DNA of 64,000 nucleotides from Syntrophobacterales bacterium Delta_02. GTDB lineage: Bacteria; Desulfobacterota; Syntrophorhabdia; Syntrophorhabdales; Syntrophorhabdaceae. Positions 26,014 through 34,486 of this stretch are shown in pieces. Both the position numbers and the translations under genes were made by a program. Positions within the stretch are counted from its first letter, which is position 1. Each line of letters opens with the position of its first letter. The stretch covers positions 1 through 64,000 of the forward strand of contig LVAA01000035.1 in assembly GCA_001603955.1 (NCBI GenBank), in the 5' to 3' direction. Under the pieces are notes generated by a model that was not told the origin of the DNA, did no database searches, and saw only the letters and a list, made by a program, of their open reading frames with translations.

Positions 26014-26127
26014 ATGGCATCGAGCGATCTGTCTGAAGATCTTTTTGAAGGAACCCGCACCGGGCTCCGGACCTTGCAGTCCCCGTGGAAACAGGGTGCC
26101 ACAATACTTCACGAGTTGACGCGATAG
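26014..26127 (+). CDS. Possible 37-residue leader ORF between riboswitch and ATPase
   Basis: An ORF starting MASSDLSEDLFEG, with GGAGG 5 bases before its ATG, lies in the 300-base leader between the riboswitch terminator and the ATPase start. I do not recognise it; it may be a short peptide or chance. No other structure is evident in 25976-26279. Confidence 0.3.
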   Translation: MASSDLSEDLFEGTRTGLRTLQSPWKQGATILHELTR

Positions 26128-26279
26128 GCCATCGAAGGGGGACAGCCTCATCGGCGCCATCGTCGGCACGTCGGCCTCGAACCGACCGGTATGCCGGCTG
26201 GAGATACCAACAAGCGCAATCTTTGCCGGAGCGGCCGACCGACACCACGGCCAGCCGTATCAGGGAAAAGGAGAGAACG

Positions 26280-28919
26280 GTGGAAAATGTTTGCTATCAC
26301 AGGGAAGCGGTGGAATCCCTCTGTGAGCACCTGAGGAGCCAGACCACGGGTCTCGGCAGCGACGAGGCTGAAAAAAGGCTCCATCAATACGGACCCAACG
26401 AACTGAAGGCCAAAAAGAGGAGAACACCCGTCATGATGCTCCTTGATCAATTCAAGGACTTCATGATCCTCATCCTTCTCGCCGCAGCCGTCGTGTCCGG
26501 TGTCGTTGGGGAACTGACGGACACTCTCATCATCATGGCCATAGTCATTGCCAACGCGGTCATCGGTTTCGTCCAGGAGTACAGGGCCGAAAAGGCCATC
26601 GAGGCATTAAAGCAGATGGCCGCGCCCATGGCTACCGTTCTCAGGGACGGCAGTGTCCGGTCTCTAGCCTCGCGGGACATCGTCCCGGGGGATGTCGTTT
26701 TCCTCGAGGCGGGCGCCATTGTCCCCGCGGACATGCGTCTTATCGAAAGCGCCCGGATGCTCGTCGACGAGGCCGCACTCACAGGCGAATCCGTCCCCGT
26801 GGAGAAATCCGTCGCGGAACTCCGCGACGCGGATATCTGCATCGGCGACAGGGTGAACATGGCCTACAAGGGGACCATCGTCACCTATGGCAGAGGAACC
26901 GGCCTCGTCATCGGCACCGGCATGGAGACGGAACTGGGAAAGATCGCCTCCATGCTCCAGGACGAAGAGGAGGTCAGGACCCCCCTTCAGAAACGGTTGA
27001 CGGTCTTCGGCAAGAATCTCGCCACAGCCATCCTCATTATATGCGCCGTAGTCTTCCTTATCGGCCTTCTCCGGGGAGAGAAACCCCTCCTCATGCTCCT
27101 CACGGCCATCTCCCTTGCCGTTGCGGCAATACCCGAGGCGCTGCCCGCGGTCATCACCATATCTTTGGCCCTCGGTGCGAAGAAGATGGTGAAAAAGAAC
27201 GCGCTCATCAGGAAACTTCCCGCAGTGGAGACACTCGGATCCGTCACATACATCTGTTCAGACAAAACGGGAACGCTCACATACAACCGCATGGCCGTCG
27301 AGGAACTCTACGCCGGGGGAGATATCATCAAGAACATCGGGGAAGGAGCCCGAGGGCTCAAAGAGCTCATGACGGGTGTGGCCCTCAATAACGACTCCCG
27401 GGAAGGCAGTGACGGCACTTTCATCGGAGACCCCACGGAAATCGCGCTCTACACCGTCGCCCGCGATAATGGGTACCAAAGGGAAAAGCTAGAAACGGAG
27501 CTCCCCCGCGTCGGCGAGCTTCCCTTCGATTCCGATCGCAAGTGCATGACCACCATCCACAGCCTGGCGACCGGAGGTTTCGTGTCCTACACCAAAGGCG
27601 CCCCCGACGTTCTCATCGACCGGGCCCGGAGTATGTGGGTAGATGGTTTACAGGTACCCATGGACAAACAGGCGATCCTTGAGGCGAACGAAGACATGGC
27701 GCAGAGAGGCCTCCGGGTCCTGTGCATCGCCATGAGGACCTGGGAGACGCTCCCGGGAGAACGTTCCGTCGACACGATGGAGAATGACCTGACCATACTC
27801 GGCCTTGTCGGAATGATGGACCCTCCCCGCGATGAGGCGAAGAAAGCAGTCGATCTCTGCAGAATGGCGGGGATCAAACCCGTCATGATCACCGGGGACC
27901 ATCCCGTCACGGCCGCCGCCATCGCGAAGCGGATCGGCATCCTCGATGAGACAAGTAACGGTGTCATGACGGGAAAGGAACTTGCCGCGCTCAGCGATGA
28001 GGTCTTTGCATCGAAGGTCGAACATATAGAGGCCTACGCCCGGGTCGCCCCCGAGCAGAAGCTGAAGATCGTCAAGGCACTGCAAAAAAAACACCAGTTC
28101 GTGGCAATGACGGGCGACGGCGTCAACGACGCCCCCGCCCTCAAACGGGCCGACATCGGCGTTGCCATGGGCATAACGGGCACGGACGTCTCCAAGGAGG
28201 CAGCCCACATGATCCTCCTTGACGACAACTTCTCGACCATCGTACGGGCAGTGGGGGAAGGAAGGAAGATCTACGACAACATCCGCAAGTTCATAAGATA
28301 CCTCCTCGCCACGAACACCGGGGAGATCATGACGATATTCTTCGCTCAGATCCTGGGTTTTCCCATCCCCCTCCTGCCGATACACATCCTCTGGGTCAAC
28401 CTTATCACCGACAGTCTCCCTGCCCTCGCCCTTTCGGTCGAACCGGCGGAGGACGACGTCATGCAACGCCCGCCGAGAGACCCCCGGGAAAGCATCTTTG
28501 CCGATGGCCTCGGCATCCACGTTATCTGGGTGGGAACCCTCATGGCCTTTCTCGTGCTCTCCGTGCAGTATGTTTCCATGACGTTCTGCAATGGGGAATG
28601 GCAAACGATGGTCTTTACGGTGCTGTGCTTCACTCAGTTCGCGCACGCCCTGGCAATCCGGTCCGACAAAAAATCGCTCTTCAGACAGGGCCTCATGTCC
28701 AACAAGGTCCTTCTCGGAGCTGTCGTCCTGTCCATAATGATGCAACTCGCCGTCATCTACGTGGGACCGCTCAACACCATCTTCAGAACACAGCCCCTGA
28801 CCCTCGGGGAGTTGGCGGCCTGCGTGGGGATCTCGTCGATCATCTTCTTCGGTGTCGAAACGGAAAAGCTCATCCGCCGCGTCAGGGCGCGCCGCGCTTC
28901 CGGAAACCCACGGGGTTGA
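26280..28919 (+). CDS. P-type cation ATPase (P2A-like), probable Mn2+ exporter
   Basis: An 879-residue P-type ATPase with an N-terminal cation-ATPase domain (CYHREAVESLCEHL), TGES dephosphorylation loop (ALTGESVPVEK), phosphorylation site Asp328 in CSDKTGTLTYN, KGAPDV, TGDGVNDAPALKRADIG hinge, and ten-helix topology. The M4 motif PEALP resembles the PEGLP of SERCA-like calcium and manganese pumps. The start is GTG 26280 with AAAGGAG upstream; the earlier open frame overlaps the leader. Control by a Mn2+ riboswitch makes Mn2+ efflux the likeliest job; calcium is the alternative. Confidence 0.9.
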   Translation: MENVCYHREAVESLCEHLRSQTTGLGSDEAEKRLHQYGPNELKAKKRRTPVMMLLDQFKDFMILILLAAAVVSGVVGELTDTLIIMAIVIANAVIGFVQEYRAEKAIEALKQMAAPMATVLRDGSVRSLASRDIVPGDVVFLEAGAIVPADMRLIESARMLVDEAALTGESVPVEKSVAELRDADICIGDRVNMAYKGTIVTYGRGTGLVIGTGMETELGKIASMLQDEEEVRTPLQKRLTVFGKNLATAILIICAVVFLIGLLRGEKPLLMLLTAISLAVAAIPEALPAVITISLALGAKKMVKKNALIRKLPAVETLGSVTYICSDKTGTLTYNRMAVEELYAGGDIIKNIGEGARGLKELMTGVALNNDSREGSDGTFIGDPTEIALYTVARDNGYQREKLETELPRVGELPFDSDRKCMTTIHSLATGGFVSYTKGAPDVLIDRARSMWVDGLQVPMDKQAILEANEDMAQRGLRVLCIAMRTWETLPGERSVDTMENDLTILGLVGMMDPPRDEAKKAVDLCRMAGIKPVMITGDHPVTAAAIAKRIGILDETSNGVMTGKELAALSDEVFASKVEHIEAYARVAPEQKLKIVKALQKKHQFVAMTGDGVNDAPALKRADIGVAMGITGTDVSKEAAHMILLDDNFSTIVRAVGEGRKIYDNIRKFIRYLLATNTGEIMTIFFAQILGFPIPLLPIHILWVNLITDSLPALALSVEPAEDDVMQRPPRDPRESIFADGLGIHVIWVGTLMAFLVLSVQYVSMTFCNGEWQTMVFTVLCFTQFAHALAIRSDKKSLFRQGLMSNKVLLGAVVLSIMMQLAVIYVGPLNTIFRTQPLTLGELAACVGISSIIFFGVETEKLIRRVRARRASGNPRG

Positions 28920-28944
28920 TTTTGACGTTGATGCCCTTTATAAT
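28916..28944 (+). promoter_or_regulatory. Promoter for the cyclase-like gene
   Basis: TTGATT (28916-28921) and TATAAT (28939-28944) are 17 bp apart, and the -35 box includes the stop codon of the ATPase gene. A start near 28951 would leave almost no leader before ATG 28957, which also lacks a Shine-Dalgarno sequence, so the mRNA may be leaderless. Confidence 0.65.
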
Positions 28945-28956
28945 GTGGACCGGGCC

Positions 28957-29946
28957 ATGACAACGGAAAGATCCAGGGCAAACAACGCCTATGTCGCTTA
29001 TTTCGACGTGCTGGGGTTCACGTCCCGGTTCCTGTCGGGCGACCTGAGGAACCGCTATGAGAAACTCATCGCCGCCATCGACGGACGGGGCGACAAGGAC
29101 GTAACTTATTTCCTTTTCTCCGACAGCATCGTGGTCATCTCGAGGTTCTTCGCAAAGGTTAGGGAAACGGCCCGCTCCATTTATACCTGGGGCATCCTGA
29201 ACGACTTCTGGCTCCGGGGCGGCATCGCCCATGGCGGCCTGACACCGCTCGACTTCTCCACTTTCGTCAGCGGCAACAGGGTCATCCTTCCCTTCCTCGG
29301 CGAGGGGTACCTCAAGGCCTACAAGCTGGAATCGACATTGAACATCTCGGGCATCGCGCTCGACGGCGTCTTCTTCGAGCCCGGGAAGGAATGCGCGGCC
29401 CTGAAGAGACGGGTCGATTTCATCGAATACGAAGAATACCTGCCCAAGCGCGGATACGAGGACTCGAAGCTCCTCCTCCTTCCCGAGGAAGGATCCCTCA
29501 GGCAGATCGTGGACACGATGTATTTCGAAGAAATGCTCAAGTCACACGTCAATGACATCGACAAATATATCAACACCTTCATCTTCTTCATCGAAACGCT
29601 GCTGAGGACGGCCGACCACCCGACGGTCCTCAAATTCCTCGACAATCTTCTCAAGGAACTTGAACTCCATGGCGGGCACGTGCTCATCCCGAGCAAGGTC
29701 ATCATCATCTTCGTCGCCGTCATCGAAGGCCTCATCCGGCGTTTCAGGTCAGGCACCTTCGATGACGTCCCCGGAAATCCCCGTGAGACCCTTGAAACAT
29801 ACGTGGGCAACATCCTCGGCACCCTCAAGACCCAGGGCTACCTTCCCACCTTCGTGGACTACGTCCTGGAATACGACAAGAAACGGCACACAACGGTCTA
29901 CAAGGACATCAACAGGCTCCGCGCAGACTGGTCGGGATTCCACTAG
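28957..29946 (+). CDS. Nucleotidyl-cyclase-like domain protein of unknown function
   Basis: A 329-residue soluble protein. Residues 12-95 resemble a degenerate class III cyclase core: YVAYFDVLGFTSRF (Asp17 in the place of the first metal Asp), YFLFSDSIVVIS (Asp56, place of the second) and LRGGIAHGGL, like the RxGIxxG segment. The C-terminal 150 residues are helical (YINTFIFFIETLLRT, VIIIFVAVIEGLIRRF) and unrecognised. No sensory domain is fused. It may be a real cyclase, a dead relative, or a fold look-alike. It starts right after the Mn ATPase but from its own promoter. Confidence 0.6.
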   Translation: MTTERSRANNAYVAYFDVLGFTSRFLSGDLRNRYEKLIAAIDGRGDKDVTYFLFSDSIVVISRFFAKVRETARSIYTWGILNDFWLRGGIAHGGLTPLDFSTFVSGNRVILPFLGEGYLKAYKLESTLNISGIALDGVFFEPGKECAALKRRVDFIEYEEYLPKRGYEDSKLLLLPEEGSLRQIVDTMYFEEMLKSHVNDIDKYINTFIFFIETLLRTADHPTVLKFLDNLLKELELHGGHVLIPSKVIIIFVAVIEGLIRRFRSGTFDDVPGNPRETLETYVGNILGTLKTQGYLPTFVDYVLEYDKKRHTTVYKDINRLRADWSGFH

Positions 29947-29953
29947 AAAAAAT

Positions 29954-30059
29954 GGTTGCAGCCGCTTGAGCTGCTTGAACAGCTTGAACGGGAAGAAGCA
30001 ACCGTGCAGAGCAGGAACGTTCAAGCGGCTCGAGCGGTTCAAGCGGTTCAAGCAGTCTT
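29954..30059 (+). repeat. Inverted minisatellite element G (9-bp units)
   Basis: Left arm 29954-29991 (GGTTGCAGCCGCTTGAG...) starts 8 bases after the stop; right arm 30015-30059 (AACGTTCAAGCGGCTCGAG..., ending CAGTCTTTTT) reaches the stop of the convergent gene. Its left edge is nearly identical to that of element B, 18 kb away. Confidence 0.87.
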
Positions 30060-30060
30060 T

Positions 30061-30393
30061 TTACTGACACATGAACGACTGGCCGGGGGCGAGATAGCAG
30101 GTCTTGCCCTTGGGGAAGGCTTTGGTGATGTTGTAATCCACCGTGCCGTTGGTGTAGTGGCAGATCATGCTGCTGCCGCGCACCGCATTCTCCTTGATCG
30201 CCAGAGTGAAGGTGCTCCTGGCGGGTATCGCATCCCAGCCGGTCACCGTCCCTGCAGCCCTGATGCCTACCTCCACATTGACAGCGCGAGGACACACGTA
30301 CGATTCGCCCGGTCTGGCGGGTTCGGCTGCATACAGGGAAACCGCGAGCAAGCAAACGAAAAACACGACAGCCACAACAAATATCCTTTTCAT
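30061..30393 (-). CDS. Secreted hypothetical protein (110 aa)
   Basis: Signal peptide MKRIFVVAVVFFVCLLAVSLYAAE with cleavage near YAA, then an 85-residue beta-rich domain with four cysteines or so (YVCPRAV, MICHYTNG, KTCYLAPGQSFMCQ) that may form disulfides. The start at 30393 has GGAGG upstream; the longer frame to 30420 would bury the signal. Function unknown. Confidence 0.75.
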   Translation of the reverse strand: MKRIFVVAVVFFVCLLAVSLYAAEPARPGESYVCPRAVNVEVGIRAAGTVTGWDAIPARSTFTLAIKENAVRGSSMICHYTNGTVDYNITKAFPKGKTCYLAPGQSFMCQ

Positions 30394-30606
30394 GAAACTC
30401 CTCCCTCTCTTCTTCGGCATGAAGACACTATACCATACACGGCGATGATGGTCCTCATTCTTTCCATGTATTCCTCCTCTTTCCTGTCATGAGCCTCCCC
30501 TTGCATCGATGGATCGGAGGACAACCAGTATTCAGGATACACTCCCGGAGCGAGGGTGGGAAGAAAAATCTGTTTTTCGGCACTGGCGCTGTGGTACCAT
30601 AGGGGC

Positions 30607-30651
30607 ATGGAGATACACGATATTCGAAAGGAGGTCCGGAAATGGGTATGA
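30607..30651 (+). CDS. Possible 14-residue leader ORF overlapping the glutaredoxin start
   Basis: ATG at 30607 opens a 14-codon frame (MEIHDIRKEVRKWV) whose TGA overlaps the second ATG of the glutaredoxin gene and whose body contains that gene's AAGGAGGT. It could couple translation; it may equally be chance. Confidence 0.2.
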   Translation: MEIHDIRKEVRKWV

Positions 30652-30923
30652 CCCATGTGGATGGCAAGAACAAGGGCGCTCTTGTTCTCTATGCCCTCAG
30701 CACCTGCGTCTGGTGCAGGATGATGAAGGGCTTTCTTGCCAAAATGGGGATCGGTTACGACTACATCGACGTCGATACGCTGGAAGGCGAAGAGAAAGCG
30801 CGGACCGTCGAGGAGCTCAAGCACTGGAACCCGAAGTGCTCCTTTCCCTCCCTCGTCGTGAATGGTGAAAAGTGCGTTATCGGGTTCAACGAGAATACCC
30901 TGAGAGAGGCTCTCAACCTGTGA
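30642..30923 (+). CDS. Glutaredoxin family protein
   Basis: A 93-residue thioredoxin-fold protein with the redox motif CVWC (LYALSTCVWCRMMKGFL), the cis-Pro region SFPSLVV and a closing GFNENTLREAL helix. AAGGAGGT precedes the ATG. The next gene starts inside its stop codon (GTGA) and encodes a ferredoxin-dependent disulfide reductase, so this glutaredoxin is a probable electron acceptor of that enzyme. Confidence 0.9.
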   Translation: MGMTHVDGKNKGALVLYALSTCVWCRMMKGFLAKMGIGYDYIDVDTLEGEEKARTVEELKHWNPKCSFPSLVVNGEKCVIGFNENTLREALNL

Positions 30924-31456
30924 ACGACGGATCGGCAAAAAATCCGAAAGAGGCGGACCTTTTTTACGAAGACCTCCTGGCCCGGTCGAAGGCATCGGGA
31001 TACCATCTCAATCCCGATACCGGTTTTGTCAGGGCGCTAGTCGAGGGGCTTCTGACAAACATCAGGAGATATGGCTACGCGGCCTGCCCCTGCCGGCTTG
31101 CCTCGGGCAGGAAAGAGGACGACATGGATATCATCTGTCCCTGCGACTACCGGGACGCGGACCTTGGCGAGCATGGCTCCTGTTTCTGTGCGCTCTACGT
31201 CTCGCAGGACGTTGCGCAGGGAACCCGCTCCCTCGCGTCCATCCCGGAAAGAAGGCCCGCGGAAGGTTCCCGCCGTCGAGACAGCGTGTCCGTCACGGGG
31301 ATCTCCCGTCCCTCCCTTCCCGTGTGGAGGTGCAGGGTTTGCGGGTATCTTTGCGCCAGGGAAACACCCCCGGAAACATGCCCCATCTGCAGGGCCGCCG
31401 GGGAACGCTTCGAGCTTTTTCTCCAGGGAGGCCCGGAACAGGCGGGGATCCCGTGA
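30920..31456 (+). CDS. Ferredoxin:thioredoxin reductase catalytic domain fused to rubredoxin
   Basis: A 178-residue protein starting at GTG 30920. The N-terminal FTR catalytic domain has the six conserved cysteines as three CxC pairs: C56/C58 (ACPCRL), C73/C75 (ICPCDY) and C88/C90 (SCFCALYV), which bind a 4Fe-4S cluster beside an active disulfide. After a linker, a rubredoxin-like iron site follows: C138/C141 (WRCRVCGY) and C154/C157 (CPIC). This FTR-rubredoxin layout is known as ferredoxin:disulfide reductase in methanogens and anaerobes. It would pass electrons to the adjacent glutaredoxin. The Rd domain is short. Confidence 0.88.
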   Translation: MNDGSAKNPKEADLFYEDLLARSKASGYHLNPDTGFVRALVEGLLTNIRRYGYAACPCRLASGRKEDDMDIICPCDYRDADLGEHGSCFCALYVSQDVAQGTRSLASIPERRPAEGSRRRDSVSVTGISRPSLPVWRCRVCGYLCARETPPETCPICRAAGERFELFLQGGPEQAGIP

Positions 31457-31920
31457 AGGCAACCGACGTTATCGACAGGAAAATACTCAATATTCTCCAG
31501 GAAGAACTTCCTCTCACGGAAAGGCCCTTTGAGGCTGTGGGAACACAGATCGGCCTCACCGAGGAAGAAACCCGAAGAAGAGTGGCGAGCCTCAAGGATC
31601 AGGGCTACATACGGCGCATCGGGCCGGTGCTCGATGCAAAGCGGATGGGATACACAAGCCTCCTGTGCGGTGTCGCCGTCCCCCCGGACAGACTCGAAGG
31701 GATCGCTCGCGTGGTGAGCGGCGAGCCGGGGGTCACGCACAATTACGAACGCGAAGGGGAGCTGAACCTCTGGTTCACCGTCACGATGGAGAGGAAGGAA
31801 GATATCGAAAGGTTCCTCTCGACTCTGGAAGAAACGTTTTCGGTCACCGTTCACCGGTTCCCCGAAAAACGGACCTTCAAGATAAGGACCCGTTTCCCCG
31901 TACCCGTACCTGAAGACTGA
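31453..31920 (+). CDS. Siroheme decarboxylase-like Lrp/AsnC family protein (AhbA/AhbB type)
   Basis: A 155-residue protein with an N-terminal HTH (DVIDRKILNILQEELPLTERPF..., RIGPVLDAKRMGY) and an Lrp-like ligand domain containing HNYEREGELNLWFTV, the hallmark of the NirD/AhbA/AhbB group that decarboxylates siroheme to didecarboxysiroheme in the alternative heme pathway. Normally two such subunits pair; only one is here. Start GTG 31453 overlaps the stop of the FTR gene (GTGA). Heme supply would serve the multiheme NrfHA encoded at 43.5 kb. Confidence 0.8.
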   Translation: MKATDVIDRKILNILQEELPLTERPFEAVGTQIGLTEEETRRRVASLKDQGYIRRIGPVLDAKRMGYTSLLCGVAVPPDRLEGIARVVSGEPGVTHNYEREGELNLWFTVTMERKEDIERFLSTLEETFSVTVHRFPEKRTFKIRTRFPVPVPED

Positions 31921-31939
31921 AGACCAGCAGGAAGGAGAC

Positions 31940-34486
31940 ATGACCGAGAACACATCCGCCGCGACGCACAAACGCGTCTTCCTCGTCGATGGACATTCCT
32001 ATCTCTACCGCGCGTTCTATGCGACGCCCCACCTTTCCAACTCGCGGGGGGTCCCCACGAATGCGATCTACGCCTTTGTGAGCATGCTGCGGAAGCTCCT
32101 CGGCAGTGAGAACCCGGATGCCCTCATCGTCGTCTTCGACTCCCGGGGCCCCTCCTTCAGGGAGGAGATATCGCGGGAATACAAGGCTCACCGCCCGGCC
32201 ATGCCCGACAATCTCGCCCTTCAGGTACCTTTCGTCAAACAGATCATCGATGCCATGGGGCTGCCCGTCGTCGAGAAAGAAGGCTTCGAGGCGGACGATA
32301 TCATTGCCACCATCACGGAACGCCTTAAGGTAAGGGATGACGTGATGACCTTCATCGTGACGGGCGACAAGGACATGATGCAGCTCGTGGGCGAGAAGGT
32401 CCGCATCCTCGACTCCATGAAGAACCTCGTCATAGGCGAGGCGGATGTGGTCGAAAAGTTCGGTGTCGCGCCGCGGAATGTCGTGGACTATCTTTCGCTT
32501 TGCGGCGACGTTTCCGACAATATCCCGGGCGTGCCGGGCATCGGCGAGAAAACGGCCCGGGAACTCGTCTCCTCACTGGGGTCCGTCGAGGAGATCTATG
32601 CCCGCATCGACGAGATAAAGAAAAAGGCCGTCAGGGAAAGACTCATAGCGGGCCGGGAAAAAGCGGAAATGAGCAAGAAGCTCGCCACGCTCAGGTACGA
32701 CGTCCCCGTCGAGACCCACGTGGAGGACCTGACCGAAAGGCCGCAGGACCTCGAGAGGCTCCGCAGGCTCTACAGGGAACTGGAATTCACCGCCCTTTAC
32801 CGGGAGATCCGCCTCGAGGGGAGAGAAAGGAAGGACGTGAAGGAAAAGACACTCGCCGAGCTTGCAGCGGACCGCGTGTCGGTAGCAGCCCTCTTCCGGG
32901 GAAGGAACGCCGGCGACCTGCACGTTGAGGCCTTTGCCGTCTTCGACGGCGAAGGGGTCTTCTTCTCCACCGACGGCGCGGACCTGGCGGCAATCCTCCG
33001 TAACGCGAAGGAGGTGACGGCCCATGACCTGAAACCCTTCTTCGTGGTCGCAGGCGATCTCCTCAGGGAGAAGAAGGTCTTTGACACCATGCTTGCCGCC
33101 TATCTCGTGAACCCCCTGCGCAAGGACTTCACACCGGGACCGATAGTGGAGGAATATCTCGATGGGGACGTATCCGCGACAGATGCGCCATCATCCCTCC
33201 GCAGTCTCGCCGCGTGCCTCCCCGACCTTGCCGATGCCCTCAGGGCACAGCTTGGCGAACTTCAGCTGTCGGACCTTTTTTTCGGCACCGAACTGCCCCT
33301 CGTCGAGGTGCTCGCCGATATGGAGAAGACCGGCGTCAGGGTCGACAGGCGCAAGCTCGCTGAATTGTCCCGCGATTTCGATCAGCGTCTCACGGGAATT
33401 GTCAGGGACATCTACGCCCATTCCGGCGGGCCTTTCAACATCAATTCCCCGCAACAGCTCAGCCGGGTACTCTTCGAGATCCTCGGGTTGACCCCCGTCA
33501 AGAGAACGAAGACGGGGTTCTCAACGGATACCGCAGTCCTGGAGGCACTTTCCGGGAGCCACCCCCTGCCCGCCAGGATCCTTGAGTACCGCACGCTCAC
33601 GAAACTGAAGAATACCTATATCGATGTGTTGCCCACCCTCATCAACCCGCACACGGGAAGGATACACACGACCTTCAACCAGATGGTCGCCGCGACGGGG
33701 CGGCTCTCGAGCAGCGACCCCAACCTCCAGAACATCCCCGTACGTGGACAGGAAGGGCCGAGGATCCGTGAGTCCTTCGTGCCCGAGGACGGGTGCCTTC
33801 TCCTATCCTCGGACTACTCCCAGATCGAGCTTCGTGTCCTGGCGCACCTGTCAGGTGACGAGGAACTTATCGACACATTCCATCGCCACGAGGACATCCA
33901 TTCCACGGTAGCCCGGGATGTCTTTCGCGTGGCGGCCGGAGAGGTGACACAGGACATGCGGCGCACCGCCAAGGTGATCAACTTCGGCATCATTTACGGC
34001 ATGAGCGCCTTCGGGCTCGCCAGGGAGCTCGGTGTGGGTCAGAAGGAGGCCCAGGAGTACATCGACAGTTACTTTGAGCGTCACAGGGCCGTGAGAACAT
34101 TCATGGACAGCGTCATCGAGGAGGCGCGGACGAAAGGGTTCGTGAGAACGCTCCTCGGGAGGATGCGGTTCATACCGGAACTGGGGAATTCGGACCCATC
34201 CGTCCGCCAGCTCGGCGAGCGGGTCGCGATGAACACTCCCATACAGGGCACCGCCGCGGACATCATAAAGATGGCCATGATCAACATCCACAAGGCGATG
34301 ACCCTCAAAGGCCTCTCTTCACGGCTCATCCTGCAGATACATGACGAACTACTCTGCGAGGTCACCCTCGATGAAGCCGAAACAGTGAAACAACTCGTCA
34401 AAGAGGAGATGGAAAAGGTGATCGAACTCAAGGTCCCCCTCACCGTTTCCATCGGAATCGGGCATAGTTGGGCGGAGGCCCACTGA
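31940..34486 (+). CDS. polA: DNA polymerase I
   Basis: An 848-residue family A polymerase. The N-terminal 5'-3' exonuclease domain (about 1-290) has VFDSRGPSFR, FEADDIIATI and CGDVSDNIPGVPGIGEKTA. The middle domain lacks the DxE motif of a proofreading exonuclease (it reads VFDGEGVFF), so proofreading is probably lost. The polymerase domain has motif A with Asp625 (SSDYSQIELRVLAHLSGDE), motif B (RRTAKVINFGIIYG) and motif C His801-Asp802-Glu803. The gene's last 47 bases overlap the convergent yihY-like gene. Confidence 0.96.
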   Translation: MTENTSAATHKRVFLVDGHSYLYRAFYATPHLSNSRGVPTNAIYAFVSMLRKLLGSENPDALIVVFDSRGPSFREEISREYKAHRPAMPDNLALQVPFVKQIIDAMGLPVVEKEGFEADDIIATITERLKVRDDVMTFIVTGDKDMMQLVGEKVRILDSMKNLVIGEADVVEKFGVAPRNVVDYLSLCGDVSDNIPGVPGIGEKTARELVSSLGSVEEIYARIDEIKKKAVRERLIAGREKAEMSKKLATLRYDVPVETHVEDLTERPQDLERLRRLYRELEFTALYREIRLEGRERKDVKEKTLAELAADRVSVAALFRGRNAGDLHVEAFAVFDGEGVFFSTDGADLAAILRNAKEVTAHDLKPFFVVAGDLLREKKVFDTMLAAYLVNPLRKDFTPGPIVEEYLDGDVSATDAPSSLRSLAACLPDLADALRAQLGELQLSDLFFGTELPLVEVLADMEKTGVRVDRRKLAELSRDFDQRLTGIVRDIYAHSGGPFNINSPQQLSRVLFEILGLTPVKRTKTGFSTDTAVLEALSGSHPLPARILEYRTLTKLKNTYIDVLPTLINPHTGRIHTTFNQMVAATGRLSSSDPNLQNIPVRGQEGPRIRESFVPEDGCLLLSSDYSQIELRVLAHLSGDEELIDTFHRHEDIHSTVARDVFRVAAGEVTQDMRRTAKVINFGIIYGMSAFGLARELGVGQKEAQEYIDSYFERHRAVRTFMDSVIEEARTKGFVRTLLGRMRFIPELGNSDPSVRQLGERVAMNTPIQGTAADIIKMAMINIHKAMTLKGLSSRLILQIHDELLCEVTLDEAETVKQLVKEEMEKVIELKVPLTVSIGIGHSWAEAH

